Assembly (NCBI RefSeq): GCF_035920345.1 | Contig: NZ_CP109149.1 | Location: 62,001 to 126,000, forward strand | Source: Nocardia vinacea | GTDB lineage: Bacteria > Actinomycetota > Actinomycetes > Mycobacteriales > Mycobacteriaceae | Reading direction: 5' to 3' | Length of the DNA stretch: 64,000 bases | Part shown: in pieces, positions 35,139 to 43,474 of the stretch | How positions within the stretch are numbered: the first letter of the stretch is position 1 | How the letters are laid out: each line of letters begins with the position of its first letter | Program-made: the position numbers and the translations under genes | Notes under the pieces: generated by a model | The model's database searches: none | Seen by the model: the letters and a program-made list of their open reading frames with translations, nothing else | What the model was told of the DNA's origin: nothing

Positions 35139-35603
35139 GACGGCCTCCCGGGGGATCGTTGGGGTGATGGGTGCGGGCAATGGGGGCGGCACCGGATTCG
35201 GGTGCGGTGTCATCGGCGGTGCGTGGCTGGGCACGGCGCCATCGGTGTTGGCGAAGTTGTTACCGAGGCCGGTGGCCCATCGCCTCGACGCTAGGATTGG
35301 CGGGCCGATCGATGAGACAGCGGCAAGAGCCGGCGCGGAATTCACCAGCGGGGCAGGGGAAGAACATCGAGGGCACAATGGACCGCGCGCGTCGAGACCC
35401 GTCGAGGCGGCGATGGAAACAGGAAGACGTGGATACACTCCGGAGGGGTTGGAGGTGTATCCACTCTCGCGCCTCTGCGTCAACACCATGGGATGCTGAA
35501 GCGGGCAGCGTCGGAGCCGATCCCGTGGGCTGTGCGTAGCGTGACCCCCAGCGACCCCGACCCTGGCCTTAGAGGCTAGCCGGTCGCCGCGCACGGCGCT
35601 TGC
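35139..35603. other. Intergenic region: promoter of dprA-like operon and a 10-bp inverted repeat
   Basis: No convincing gene. On the minus strand TAGCGT (35293-35288) is a likely -10 box for the dprA operon. GTGGATACAC (35429-35438) and its perfect reverse complement (35455-35464) flank a 16-base purine-rich spacer. The repeat is unlike the chromosomal parS consensus and could be a plasmid partition site or an operator. Confidence 0.5.
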
Positions 35604-36485
35604 CTAATTGCCCAGTGCTAATTGTGTGGTGTGGGTGGCGGCGTAGGTGAGGCCGTCGTCGATGGTGCGGATGGCTTCGAGGCTGGTGAAGCCATCGACA
35701 CCGACATGCTGTGCAGCGGCATCGACCAGGACCCGGTGGGCGTGGTCGCGGTCGAGCAGGCCCGTGCCGACGAGCCGCCCGAGGCTGTTGGCCGCCAGCA
35801 ACACCGCACGGTGGCGGGTTCCGGTGCGCGCGAACCGGATCCGGTCGGCGTGGTTGCGCAACGCCGCCGCGACATAGCTGTGCGGGTGTGTGATCTCGGC
35901 TGCCGGTCTGATGGTTAGCGGCGGGGCAGGCGGTGGTGCGAGGAGTTCGGTCAACCAGCGCGGTAGCGGGATCGGGTCGCGGTCATCGAGGAGCCGATAC
36001 CGCCCGTGCGGCAGCGTAGAGCCCGCGGCGACGACGTAGCCGCCGACACCGCGACTGTCGATGCGCCACCCGAGCCGCGCGATCGTGTTGCGTAACACTG
36101 GGTTTCGCGGCGGCCGGTAGTACAAATGGATCCCGCCCGAGGGCGTGGCGACCGCCAGGGTTGGTACCGGGAGCGGGTGCCCGGCCTCCGTGGCGAGGCG
36201 GACCAGGACATCGCGGCCGTCACGCGCTCCCGCCCAGTGCTGTGGCGGGGCTTGGTCATGGCTGGTGTCGAGGTCGAGCACGTGTAATCGGCTTGGCCCG
36301 CACGCGATCCCGATGTTTCTCTCGGGCCAGCGTCGCCACCACCAGCGGATGCGGGTGGGGTCGACGGTTGCGGCGTTCTCCCAGTTTTCGATCGCCGGTG
36401 CCTTACTGCCCGGGTGCAGCGGAATCACATGGAACCCGCGAGCGGCGTTGGCCAGTGCCGCGTCGGCGTGGGTGGAGGGGATCAC
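35604..36485 (-). CDS. Primase-polymerase (bifunctional DNA primase/polymerase, archaeo-eukaryotic type)
   Basis: 293 aa. An N-terminal Prim-Pol domain: GFHVIPLHPGSKAP, WPERNIGIACG, the catalytic DxD in HVLDLDT (near residue 73), SGGIHLYYR with its His, and RGVGGYVVAAGS. The C-terminal ~90 residues are helical (YVAAALRNHADRI). Such short Prim-Pol proteins prime replication of plasmids and phages. GTG 36485 overlaps the upstream stop (GTGA), so it is coupled to the 195-aa gene. No helicase or initiator Rep is adjacent. Confidence 0.85.
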   Translation of the reverse strand: MIPSTHADAALANAARGFHVIPLHPGSKAPAIENWENAATVDPTRIRWWWRRWPERNIGIACGPSRLHVLDLDTSHDQAPPQHWAGARDGRDVLVRLATEAGHPLPVPTLAVATPSGGIHLYYRPPRNPVLRNTIARLGWRIDSRGVGGYVVAAGSTLPHGRYRLLDDRDPIPLPRWLTELLAPPPAPPLTIRPAAEITHPHSYVAAALRNHADRIRFARTGTRHRAVLLAANSLGRLVGTGLLDRDHAHRVLVDAAAQHVGVDGFTSLEAIRTIDDGLTYAATHTTQLALGN

Positions 36486-37069
36486 GACATGCCTGCTGTA
36501 GCGTGCGCGGGGAGAGTCCGGGCGCGATCGAGGACCCGGTCACCCGCCACGCGTAGCTCAACCTCGCTCTCGCCGCTGTAGCGGATGCGGATCGACCCGG
36601 ACACCGCGGTTGCGGTGCCGCCGAAACTGATCCGGTCCTCCCGATCCCGTTGTACCGGGGCCAGGATGGCGGCGAGTTGGTCGAGCAGGGCGTTACGGGC
36701 GGACAGGACCGCAGCGTCCTCACGGGCCCGAGTCCGGCACACCGCGAGGGTGCGCTGGTAGCCGGGCAGTAGACGACGGGCGATCGCGGTGGCGATATCG
36801 GCCGGTGCCCGATGCGCGGCGATGGTGATGAGGTCGCTGTGACGGGGTTCGGTGCTGTAGTGGTAGCGGCCGAACCGTCCGTAGGTGGCCTCGATGTGCA
36901 GGCGGCCGTGATCGCAGCGGCGCGAGGAATCATCACCATGGGTGATCGTCCTCGACTGGTCCGCTGGGCCTTTCAGCACGAGGTGACGGCGGATCATGTA
37001 TCCGCGTTCGGCCCGCCACATCGGCCCGAGCGACGCGGCGACCTGCTGAGTGAAATCGAGGAAATCCAT
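36482..37069 (-). CDS. Hypothetical plasmid-module protein
   Basis: 195 aa from ATG 37069 with AAAGGAG upstream. It begins MDFLDFTQQVAASLG, has a beta-rich middle (GRLHIEATYGRFGRYHYST, LITIAAHRAP), a helical stretch DIATAIARRLLPGYQRTLA and a C-terminal strand region SGSIRIRYSGESEVELRV. No catalytic motif. The overlap with the primase-polymerase gene suggests a role in plasmid replication or transfer, but this is only context. Confidence 0.62.
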   Translation of the reverse strand: MDFLDFTQQVAASLGPMWRAERGYMIRRHLVLKGPADQSRTITHGDDSSRRCDHGRLHIEATYGRFGRYHYSTEPRHSDLITIAAHRAPADIATAIARRLLPGYQRTLAVCRTRAREDAAVLSARNALLDQLAAILAPVQRDREDRISFGGTATAVSGSIRIRYSGESEVELRVAGDRVLDRARTLPAHATAGMS

Positions 37070-37114
37070 AACTGCGCAGCTCCTTTCACGCTCTATCGGC
37101 GAATGCGGGGTGTT

Positions 37115-37789
37115 TCAGAAGTCGAACAGCTCACGGGCGGTGATCAGCACATCCAGCGGTTCGGGCGCTCGATGCTCGCCGCTGGGTGCGGCGGTGTCGC
37201 GGATTTTGCGCAGTTTGAGGAACCGGACTCCGGTGAGGTTCACTCCGACCGCGGGCGCGGCGTGCTCGCTGCCGGGGTCGTCGATGATCCGGTAGTCGTC
37301 GATGTGCAGCCATGCCTCATACCAGGCTTCGGCCGGTCGGCCGTCGCGGGACGGTTCGCGGGGGTCGGGGTCGCGGGGCTGCCAGTACCGGCATTCGCAG
37401 TTCGGGTCGTCGCAGTGGGCGAAGCGGACCGCCGGGCTGGCGTGATAGTGGTGTTGGACTCCGGCCAGCATCGGGCACGCACGACGGCTATAGTGCGCAC
37501 ACTCGGGATGGGCTCCGGGCTCGACCGCCAAACCCCGCAGGTAGTCGATCGAGCGGATGAACACGACGACCCGGTCCTCGAGTCGTCGACCGCAGATCTG
37601 ACACAACTTGCCCCACAGGGTGTTCCAGGCACGCTGCGGATCCAGCATCCCCCAGACGGGACGCGTCGGGTCACGATGGGTGAGCGTGATGTGTGGGACG
37701 ACCAGCCCCCGTGCACGCGCTGCTTGGGCCAAGCGAGCGGGGACCGGGACCCGGTCCGGCCCGTTCGGAGACGACGGTGTGGAAGTCAA
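37115..37789 (-). CDS. Cysteine-rich hypothetical protein of the plasmid module
   Basis: 224 aa from TTG 37789, which overlaps the upstream stop by four bases (TTGA). The central part has CQICGRRLEDRVVVFIR, CAHYSRRACPM and CDDPNCECRYWQPR, enough Cys/His for one or two zinc sites, followed by AWLHIDDYRIIDDPG and a basic end. The PVWGMLDPQRAWNTLW stretch before the first CxxC is also distinctive. Presumably cytoplasmic. Function unknown; I recognise the general type from actinobacterial plasmids only. Confidence 0.65.
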   Translation of the reverse strand: MTSTPSSPNGPDRVPVPARLAQAARARGLVVPHITLTHRDPTRPVWGMLDPQRAWNTLWGKLCQICGRRLEDRVVVFIRSIDYLRGLAVEPGAHPECAHYSRRACPMLAGVQHHYHASPAVRFAHCDDPNCECRYWQPRDPDPREPSRDGRPAEAWYEAWLHIDDYRIIDDPGSEHAAPAVGVNLTGVRFLKLRKIRDTAAPSGEHRAPEPLDVLITARELFDF

Positions 37790-38058
37790 TGCTCACCTCG
37801 AATCTGAGTCGACGGGTGGGGTGGTGCGCCCATGCGGGGCGTGGGGTGGCGGCCAGTGGGCGAGTGGAGGGGTTCGGCGGACACCTCGACGCTGACCTGC
37901 CGCACGCAGCGGTTGAGACTGTGGACGCGGACCTGGATTCGGGCGGTGAGCGCGCCGGGTGCGGCGGGGCCGGCGGTCCAGGGATGGAAGTGGTCTTCGT
38001 CGAGGTCGGGCAGGTTCGCCTCGATCCAGGAGGTGAGATCGCCGATGTGGGCGATCAC
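37786..38058 (-). CDS. Small hypothetical protein
   Basis: 90 aa from GTG 38058, overlapping the upstream stop as GTGA. It reads AHIGDLTSWIEANLPDLDED followed by HFHPWTAGPAAPGALTARIQ, a beta strand region and a Pro/His-rich basic tail. The tail after residue ~70 may be disordered. No family recognised. Coupled at both ends (GTGA and TTGA overlaps), so it is expressed with its neighbours. Confidence 0.6.
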   Translation of the reverse strand: MIAHIGDLTSWIEANLPDLDEDHFHPWTAGPAAPGALTARIQVRVHSLNRCVRQVSVEVSAEPLHSPTGRHPTPRMGAPPHPSTQIRGEH

Positions 38059-38636
38059 GAACTCGACCACTGGCGTCCGGTGTGCGGGTCGTGGTCGTAG
38101 ATGGTGACCACCGTTGGCGCACCGGGGACCTGCGTGGTGATTGAGCGCGGCAGTACACCTTGTCGGCCACCAGCGGACCACCATCCCGGCGCGATCACCC
38201 ACCGGCCCGCGGTGTGTTGGGCGGGGAGCAGGCGCCATCCGAACTCGGGCAATCCGATACCGAAGAGGTCACTGGCCCACCCGATTTCGCTGACCCCATC
38301 GAGGGTGACGGTGGTGATCTCGGTGGCGTACTCGACCCGCACCAACGCCAGCGCCGCAGAGCCCTCGACCAGTGCGCGGGCGGGCAAGCCATGAAAGATC
38401 GCGATCGCTGTGCCCGGACGCGGTCCAGTGGCGAAGGCCGCGTGGTAGCCCACAACCAACATCGACGACAGTGACCCGCTCTCGGGTAGATGCGGGGCGT
38501 AGCGCGGATCGAGCCTGATACGAGCGGAGTAGGACGACAGGTCAGCGATCATCGGACTCACCGCTACCTGGTTTGGGTCCACCAGATCCTCGGGCGTGGT
38601 GAGTTGGTCGGGGTCGGCGGGCAACGGGTCGGTCAT
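38055..38636 (-). CDS. Hypothetical protein of the plasmid module
   Basis: 193 aa from ATG 38636; AAGGAG lies 14 bases upstream, inside the previous gene. Mixed alpha/beta: SARIRLDPRYAPHLP, LSSMLVVGYHAAF, ALALVRVEYATEITTVTLDG, and a C-terminal GRWVIAPGWWSAGG and VVTIYDHDP. The Gly/Trp turns and strands suggest a beta-rich fold. No motif recognised. Its 5' 95 bases overlap the 3' end of the upstream gene, the longest same-strand overlap in this run. Confidence 0.6.
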   Translation of the reverse strand: MTDPLPADPDQLTTPEDLVDPNQVAVSPMIADLSSYSARIRLDPRYAPHLPESGSLSSMLVVGYHAAFATGPRPGTAIAIFHGLPARALVEGSAALALVRVEYATEITTVTLDGVSEIGWASDLFGIGLPEFGWRLLPAQHTAGRWVIAPGWWSAGGRQGVLPRSITTQVPGAPTVVTIYDHDPHTGRQWSSS

Positions 38637-39081
38637 CGGGTGTCGGCTCCTTCAGAGTCGGGCCAGGGACGTGGGGGTTCACGGCTTCGATGAACCGCAG
38701 CGGCAACAGCACTCGGTCTCGGCCGCGGTGCAGCACGGTGTGGTGGCGGTGCACTGGCCCGATATGGACGCGGTCGTGTCGGTGCCCGCCGAGGGTGGTG
38801 ATCGTGACCGCGGTACCGGTGCGGCGCAGCCGGTGCAGTTCGACGGTGATGAGCGCGATCACCGGATCACCCGCCTCACCGCCACCGTGACCGTCGTCAT
38901 CGGTGTTGAACCCGATGTCTGCCAGTACGGTGACGCGCTGCGCGATGAGTTCGCGCACGCGGCGCAATCCATCCCACCCGTCGCCCTCGCGCATCAGGAT
39001 GTCGAGGCGGTCCAGGACGTGACGAAGGAACCGGATTTGTGTCCCAGTTCCCGTCTCAGCGATGGGGTGGTCTTCGCTCAT
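38542..39081 (-). CDS. Hypothetical protein with His-rich strand motif (paralogue of remnant at 31783)
   Basis: 179 aa from ATG 39081, four bases after the upstream stop. The N-terminal helical half (QIRFLRHVLDRLDILMREG, VRELIAQRVTVLADIGF) is followed by a Gly/Asp linker and a beta segment VELHRLRRTGTAVTITT, GGHRHDRVHIGPVHRHH and DRVLLPLRFIEAV. A decayed second copy of the beta segment exists at 31783-31975. The last ~45 residues are Pro/Arg-rich and overlap the next gene. The His-rich strand could bind metal. Function unknown. Confidence 0.62.
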   Translation of the reverse strand: MSEDHPIAETGTGTQIRFLRHVLDRLDILMREGDGWDGLRRVRELIAQRVTVLADIGFNTDDDGHGGGEAGDPVIALITVELHRLRRTGTAVTITTLGGHRHDRVHIGPVHRHHTVLHRGRDRVLLPLRFIEAVNPHVPGPTLKEPTPDDRPVARRPRPTHHARGSGGPKPGSGESDDR

Positions 39082-39085
39082 CGCT

Positions 39086-39334
39086 TCACTGCCCGTCGCC
39101 AAGCCCGCCGCGCGAACTACCGCACGGGCCGCAGGTGGTGTCGTGTCGCGATCGCCGCCGCGAGAGCGTCGGCGACCTCAGGGCGAGATCGGCGTAACGC
39201 CAATCGGTGGCAGGGTTGTCGGCGTCACGGATCAACACCCGCACGCGGTGTCCATCGGTGCTGGCGATGACCGGGTGGTCATCGATGTCACGGACACGGA
39301 TGAGCATGCTGGCCAAATTCAGGCTGTACGGCAT
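39086..39334 (-). CDS. Small hypothetical protein
   Basis: 82 aa from ATG 39334 with GGAAGGAG upstream. Residues 1-55 (ASMLIRVRDIDDHPVIASTD, VRVLIRDADNPATDW) form a beta-type domain with YADLALRSP; the C-terminal 25 residues are Arg/Ser/Gly-rich with CGPC. No family recognised. It stands between the glutamine amidotransferase gene and the run of coupled small genes. Confidence 0.6.
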   Translation of the reverse strand: MPYSLNLASMLIRVRDIDDHPVIASTDGHRVRVLIRDADNPATDWRYADLALRSPTLSRRRSRHDTTCGPCGSSRGGLGDGQ

Positions 39335-39385
39335 GACGGGCGCGCTCCTTCCAAGGTGGCGGAGGTAGGGGAGAGTGCCGGTGGT

Positions 39386-40141
39386 TCAGGCGTTTTCCAT
39401 GTCGAGCAGGCCCGCGTAGCGTTGGCGGCCCGCGAGGTCGGGGCAGTCGCAATGGGGGAAGGGCCGCCAGCAGTCGACGCAGAATCCGCAGTAGGTGCAG
39501 TGCGGTCCGCAGGCGATGGCGTCTTCGGTGCCGCAGTACTCGCAGTCGCCGGAATAGGTGTAGTCCCAGGCGGTGTCGAGGTAGTCGCGGTTGGAGTACC
39601 AGATCCCGGTGCCGGTGTCCCAGTGCCCGCGCGCCTCGTTGAACACATACCCGCGATGGGTGTAGGCGGGATCGACGGTGAGCAGCACGAGTTTGTCGGT
39701 GCCCAACCAGCGCTCCAGGGCTTCGCGCCCGGTCCAGGAGTCCAGCGACCCGAACGGCCTCGTGGGCAAGAAGTCCTCGGCCGCGATGCGGGTATCGGAA
39801 CGCTCGTCGCCAGGGGCGGGGTGCACAGTGGTGGGCAGGATCCCGTTGTGCGCCAGCACGGTACGCTCGTCGCCACCGACGGTGAAGGGGTGGCAGTTGT
39901 CGATGGTGGGTTGGCCGTGGGTGGCGAAGCGGGAATGAAACAACGCCGCACCGTCGGGGTATTCGACACGCAGGGCAGCGAATTCGGCGAGCGCGGTCTC
40001 GGCGTCGAGGCTGTGCCCGGTGGTGATCGTGTCCGCGGTGATCAGGGCGTAGCCGTGCCCGTGCGGATTGGACAAGGCCCCGTTGCGCAACGCCGTGACA
40101 TCGGGGGCCGCGCCCGGCTTGAAGAATGTCAGCATGCACAT
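39386..40141 (-). CDS. Class II glutamine amidotransferase with C-terminal Cys cluster (pair 1)
   Basis: 251 aa. The nucleophile is Cys2 of MCMLTFF, exposed after Met removal. Other class II (Ntn) hallmarks follow: HSRFATHG near residue 69, NCHPF and LAHNGILP. The C-terminal ~60 residues carry CEYCG, CGPHCTYCGFC, C.PFPHCDC, a likely zinc-binding cluster not needed for glutaminase activity. It releases ammonia from glutamine for a partner enzyme. The ATG lies 13 bases inside the end of the amidoligase gene, so the two are translationally coupled. Paralogue at 41457-42263. Confidence 0.85.
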   Translation of the reverse strand: MCMLTFFKPGAAPDVTALRNGALSNPHGHGYALITADTITTGHSLDAETALAEFAALRVEYPDGAALFHSRFATHGQPTIDNCHPFTVGGDERTVLAHNGILPTTVHPAPGDERSDTRIAAEDFLPTRPFGSLDSWTGREALERWLGTDKLVLLTVDPAYTHRGYVFNEARGHWDTGTGIWYSNRDYLDTAWDYTYSGDCEYCGTEDAIACGPHCTYCGFCVDCWRPFPHCDCPDLAGRQRYAGLLDMENA

Positions 40142-41346
40142 CGCAGGACCTCCAACTCGGTGAGCAGATCGGCGTAGTCAGGGCGGGTGGACAGCCAGGC
40201 GGTGAACGCCGACCACTCCCAGCCGCGGCGGCGCGCGACCTGCGCGGCGGTGAGGGTGCGGGTGTATTCGACCGACGCCGCCGCGAACGCGAGCGCGGCC
40301 TTGACCTGGCGCGGGTACAGGGAACTGGCGAACACGCGCAGCTCGAAGGTGTGAGCGGGGTAGACATTGATCGCCTGATAGCGGCCCCACCCATTGGTGC
40401 TGCCCTTGGCGTATTCGGCGGCGCGCGAGCGGGCTTGGGAGGAGAATTCGGCCCAGTCCGGTGACTGGCGTCGGGCGAGGGTCGTGACCTGGGATTCGTT
40501 GCGGTACACGAACTTCAGCCACCGGTAGATGTGGGCGGGTGAGGAGAACCCGGCCCGTGAGGCGTGCACGTGGATGCCGACGGTGGCGTCGGTGCGGCAT
40601 CCGAGTAGCCGCAGCTTGTTCAACAGCTGCCACGGGAACCGGGTGCGCGCGTACTCCCACGACATCGGGTGGGTGACCAGCTCGAACCCGCGCGGACTGA
40701 TGGAACTGTCCTCTTTGAGGTAGCCCAGATCCCCGAGCTCGGCGACCGCGAGCTCGACCGCGTCGTCGAACTGCGAATGGGGGGTGATGAGTTCGAGTTC
40801 CATGCCCAAAAACAGCGGGCCCCGACCGTGGAACAACGGTTGCGGGCGGTAGTCATAGTCGTGGACCAGATGGTGGCTGCGGCTGTCGTCGTAGCAGTTG
40901 TCGCAGCGGTTGTCGCTGAGGGGGATGAGGGTGTAGCAGTCCTCGCAATAGTGGTAGTTCTCGTCGCGGCAGTACGAGCACACCTCGTCGCCGCCCTCGA
41001 CCGTTTCGGTGTGGCTGGCGCGTGCGCCGCAGTCATCGCAGCGGTCATAGTCCTCGACGCACGACTCGCACACATCCGGCCCGTTGATGACCGCGGTGAC
41101 CTCGCGGGTGAACAGCTCGCAGCGGTCACACCGCGACCAGCCAGCCAAGCAGCGATCACACAGCGCGGTGTCGGTGACGGTGTGGCCGGTGCTGCGGGCA
41201 TGAGTGCCGCAGCCATCACAGAACGAGAGAGCATGGGCGCAGTCTTCGCAGACGCGCTCACCCTCGGCGATAGTGACGAGACTGTCCGGGGCGACGGCGA
41301 GCGCGCACTCCTCACATCGGGCATCGGGCAGGGTAGCGGTGGGCAT
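40129..41346 (-). CDS. Amidoligase (glutamine-synthetase-like) with N-terminal zinc-knuckle array (pair 1)
   Basis: 405 aa. Residues ~10-150 hold about ten CxxC knuckles (CEEC, CEDC, CDGC, CDRC, CESC, CDDC, CSYC and others), a rubredoxin-like zinc array. The C-terminal domain is the COOH-NH2 ligase type: LFLGMELELI with the metal-binding Glu, RGFELVTHPMS, GIHVHASRAGF and ELRVFASSL. The enzyme should activate a carboxylate with ATP and join it to an amine or ammonia. ATG 41346 follows a conserved leader with a 12-bp hairpin. Near-duplicate of the 42251-43447 protein in architecture. Confidence 0.82.
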   Translation of the reverse strand: MPTATLPDARCEECALAVAPDSLVTIAEGERVCEDCAHALSFCDGCGTHARSTGHTVTDTALCDRCLAGWSRCDRCELFTREVTAVINGPDVCESCVEDYDRCDDCGARASHTETVEGGDEVCSYCRDENYHYCEDCYTLIPLSDNRCDNCYDDSRSHHLVHDYDYRPQPLFHGRGPLFLGMELELITPHSQFDDAVELAVAELGDLGYLKEDSSISPRGFELVTHPMSWEYARTRFPWQLLNKLRLLGCRTDATVGIHVHASRAGFSSPAHIYRWLKFVYRNESQVTTLARRQSPDWAEFSSQARSRAAEYAKGSTNGWGRYQAINVYPAHTFELRVFASSLYPRQVKAALAFAAASVEYTRTLTAAQVARRRGWEWSAFTAWLSTRPDYADLLTELEVLRCAC

Positions 41347-41377
41347 GAGGGATCACGACCTTTCGACGGAAACGACG

Positions 41378-41422
41378 AAGCCCCCGCACAACCACCGGAA
41401 AATGGGTGGGGTGCGGGGGCTT
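41378..41422 (-). promoter_or_regulatory. Leader hairpin before amidoligase 1
   Basis: AAGCCCCCGCAC (41378-41389) pairs perfectly with GTGCGGGGGCTT (41411-41422), with a smaller inner stem. It lies between the end of glutamine amidotransferase 2 and the start of amidoligase 1. On the minus strand it is followed by CGTTTCCG and CGAAAGGT, also found after the hairpin of amidoligase 2. It could be a terminator of the first pair or an attenuator. Confidence 0.6.
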
Positions 41423-41456
41423 GGATCGGTGAGGTGGAGTTCGAGGGCGGTGTGAG

Positions 41457-42263
41457 TCAGGCAGTGTCAGAGAATCTCGCGAGGGCGCGATGGTGACCGC
41501 CTGAGCGTGGTCGGGTCAGCGAAGGGGTCTTGCCGCTGTGATGCCCGGTAGTGCGGCGGGGGTAGCAGTCGCAGTGCGGGAAGGGTTGCTCGCAGTCGAA
41601 GCACCAGCCGCACCCGGTGCAGTGGCGGCCGCGGCGGTCGAGATCGAACTCCCGGCAGCCCCCGCAGCGCAGCCGGTAGCGGTCGGGCCAGCGTCGTGAC
41701 ATCGGCTGATAACTGGTGTTGGAGTACCAGATCCCGTCTTCCCAGATCCCGGCCTGTTCACCGAACAGATATGCGCGGTGGTGATAGGTGGGGTCGACGG
41801 TGAGGATCAGCAGTTTGCTCGTGCCCAGCCACGACGCGAGCCCGCGTGCGCCGCGGTGGGTGTCGATCGACCCGAACGGCTGCCCGGCGAGGTATTCCTC
41901 GGCTGCGATGCGAGTATCCGACCGCGGATCATAGGCGCGCGGATGCACCCGCTTGGGCAGAGTCCCGTTGTGCGCCAACACCGTTCGAGGATCATTACCG
42001 AGCGGGAATGGGTGACAATTCTCGATTCCGTGGACGCCGCGGGTGGCGTAGCGGGAATGGAACAACGCGTACCCATCGCGATGGCGGGCACGCAGATCTA
42101 TGAACTCCTCGATCAGTGGTTCGGGGTTCATGCTGTGGTCGGTGCGGATCTGGCCGCCGATGATGAGGGCGTAGCCGTGGCCGTGATGGTTGGTGTGCGC
42201 GCCGATCCGCAACGCGGACGGGTCCGGGGCGACACCGGGCGGGAAACAGGTCAGCAGGCACAT
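41457..42263 (-). CDS. Class II glutamine amidotransferase with C-terminal Cys cluster (pair 2)
   Basis: 268 aa. Same plan as the pair-1 enzyme: Cys2 in MCLLTCF, HSRYATRG, NCHPF, LAHNGTLP, and a Cys cluster at ~205-240 (CGGC, CTGCGWC, C.QPFPHCDC). The C-terminal ~30 residues are a basic, His/Arg/Ser-rich extension absent from pair 1. Its ATG also lies 13 bases inside the upstream amidoligase gene. Pairwise divergence is high, so the duplication is old or the pairs were acquired separately. Predicted ammonia donor for the amidoligase. Confidence 0.85.
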   Translation of the reverse strand: MCLLTCFPPGVAPDPSALRIGAHTNHHGHGYALIIGGQIRTDHSMNPEPLIEEFIDLRARHRDGYALFHSRYATRGVHGIENCHPFPLGNDPRTVLAHNGTLPKRVHPRAYDPRSDTRIAAEEYLAGQPFGSIDTHRGARGLASWLGTSKLLILTVDPTYHHRAYLFGEQAGIWEDGIWYSNTSYQPMSRRWPDRYRLRCGGCREFDLDRRGRHCTGCGWCFDCEQPFPHCDCYPRRTTGHHSGKTPSLTRPRSGGHHRALARFSDTA

Positions 42264-43447
42264 GCGAGCTCCAACTCATGCAACTGTTCGGACAACGACA
42301 GATAGGCCGGGCGCGCATCCACCCAGGCGGCGAAACGGCTCCACTCCCATGCCCCTGCCCGCACGTCGGGGATGCGCAGCGCGCGGGTGTAGTCGATCGA
42401 GGCCGCGGTGAACGCCAACGCCGCCTGCACCCGCCCCACATCCAGGGAGGAGGCGAACACCCGCAGTTCGAGGGTGTGACGCGGATACGGGTTGATGGCC
42501 TGATACCGATCCAGGCCCAGGGCGTGAACATGGTTCTTGGCGGTGTCTTTCACCCGCGAACGTGCGACCCGATCGAACGGGGCGTAGCGCGAACGCCTCC
42601 GTGCCAGGAGAGTGACCTCGGATTCGTTGCGGTACAACAACTTCATCCACCGGAACACATGCGCCGGGGAGGCGAACCCGGCGCGGCTGGCATGCACATG
42701 CAACCCGACACCGGCGTTGGTGTCGCACCCGAGATCCTCGAGTTCGCCCAGCAGGGCCCAGGGGAACCGGTCGAGGGCGTAGCTGTAGCTCATCGGGTGG
42801 GACACGAGTTCGAACCCGCCGGGCTGGATCGAGGAATCCCGCTTCAAATACCCCAGCCCGGCCAGGCGGTCGGTCGCCAACTCGACTGCAGCGTCGTGGA
42901 TGTCGTCAGGGACGACGATCTCGAGTTCGAGCCCGAGAAACAGCGGCCCCTCGCCATGGAAACGGGGATCGGGTTTGAAGCTGTAGTTACGCACCCGCGC
43001 CGGATACGCACACAACTCACAGCCACGTTGCCCACGCAGCAGCGTCCCGCAATCCCGGCACGAGCTGAACCCGGCCGCGCAGCGGGCGCAGGTCCGCAGC
43101 CCACCGCAGACATAACGGCTGGCGGCGCTGTGGCGGCCACAGCTGAAGCAGCGGTCGAAAAACGCGCTCGCGCACTGGTAACACACCACCTCATCGGTGT
43201 CGGTGCGCTCATGCGGGCCGGTCAACCGGGCACACGAGACACACCCACTCCACGCGGCCCCACACGAATGGCACAACCAGCGATCATCAGCGGTTTCGGT
43301 GGCGCGCAGCACCCGGTGGCCGCAGCCATCGCACAACGGCAGCTCACCCAGACACCCACCGCACACCGACAGGTGCTCGACCGGATACCGAGGCCCCGCC
43401 CGGCGGGACCGGCACACCACACACGCGGCAGTATCGAGTTCAGGCAT
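42251..43447 (-). CDS. Amidoligase with N-terminal zinc-knuckle array (pair 2)
   Basis: 398 aa from ATG 43447 with GAAAGGT upstream; a longer frame to 43531 is non-coding leader. N-terminal knuckles CVVC, CGGC, CDGC, CHSC, CVSC, CYQC, CFSC, CARC, CRDC and CELC are followed by the ligase domain: LFLGLELEIVV, GFELVSHPMS, GLHVHASRAGF, ELRVFASSLDVG. Predicted ATP-dependent carboxylate-amine ligase. The leader repeats the hairpin plus CGTTTCCG signature of pair 1. A 49-aa ORF lies 105 bases upstream on the same strand. Confidence 0.82.
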   Translation of the reverse strand: MPELDTAACVVCRSRRAGPRYPVEHLSVCGGCLGELPLCDGCGHRVLRATETADDRWLCHSCGAAWSGCVSCARLTGPHERTDTDEVVCYQCASAFFDRCFSCGRHSAASRYVCGGLRTCARCAAGFSSCRDCGTLLRGQRGCELCAYPARVRNYSFKPDPRFHGEGPLFLGLELEIVVPDDIHDAAVELATDRLAGLGYLKRDSSIQPGGFELVSHPMSYSYALDRFPWALLGELEDLGCDTNAGVGLHVHASRAGFASPAHVFRWMKLLYRNESEVTLLARRRSRYAPFDRVARSRVKDTAKNHVHALGLDRYQAINPYPRHTLELRVFASSLDVGRVQAALAFTAASIDYTRALRIPDVRAGAWEWSRFAAWVDARPAYLSLSEQLHELELACAC

Positions 43448-43474
43448 GGCAGAACACCTTTCGCGGAAACGAAA

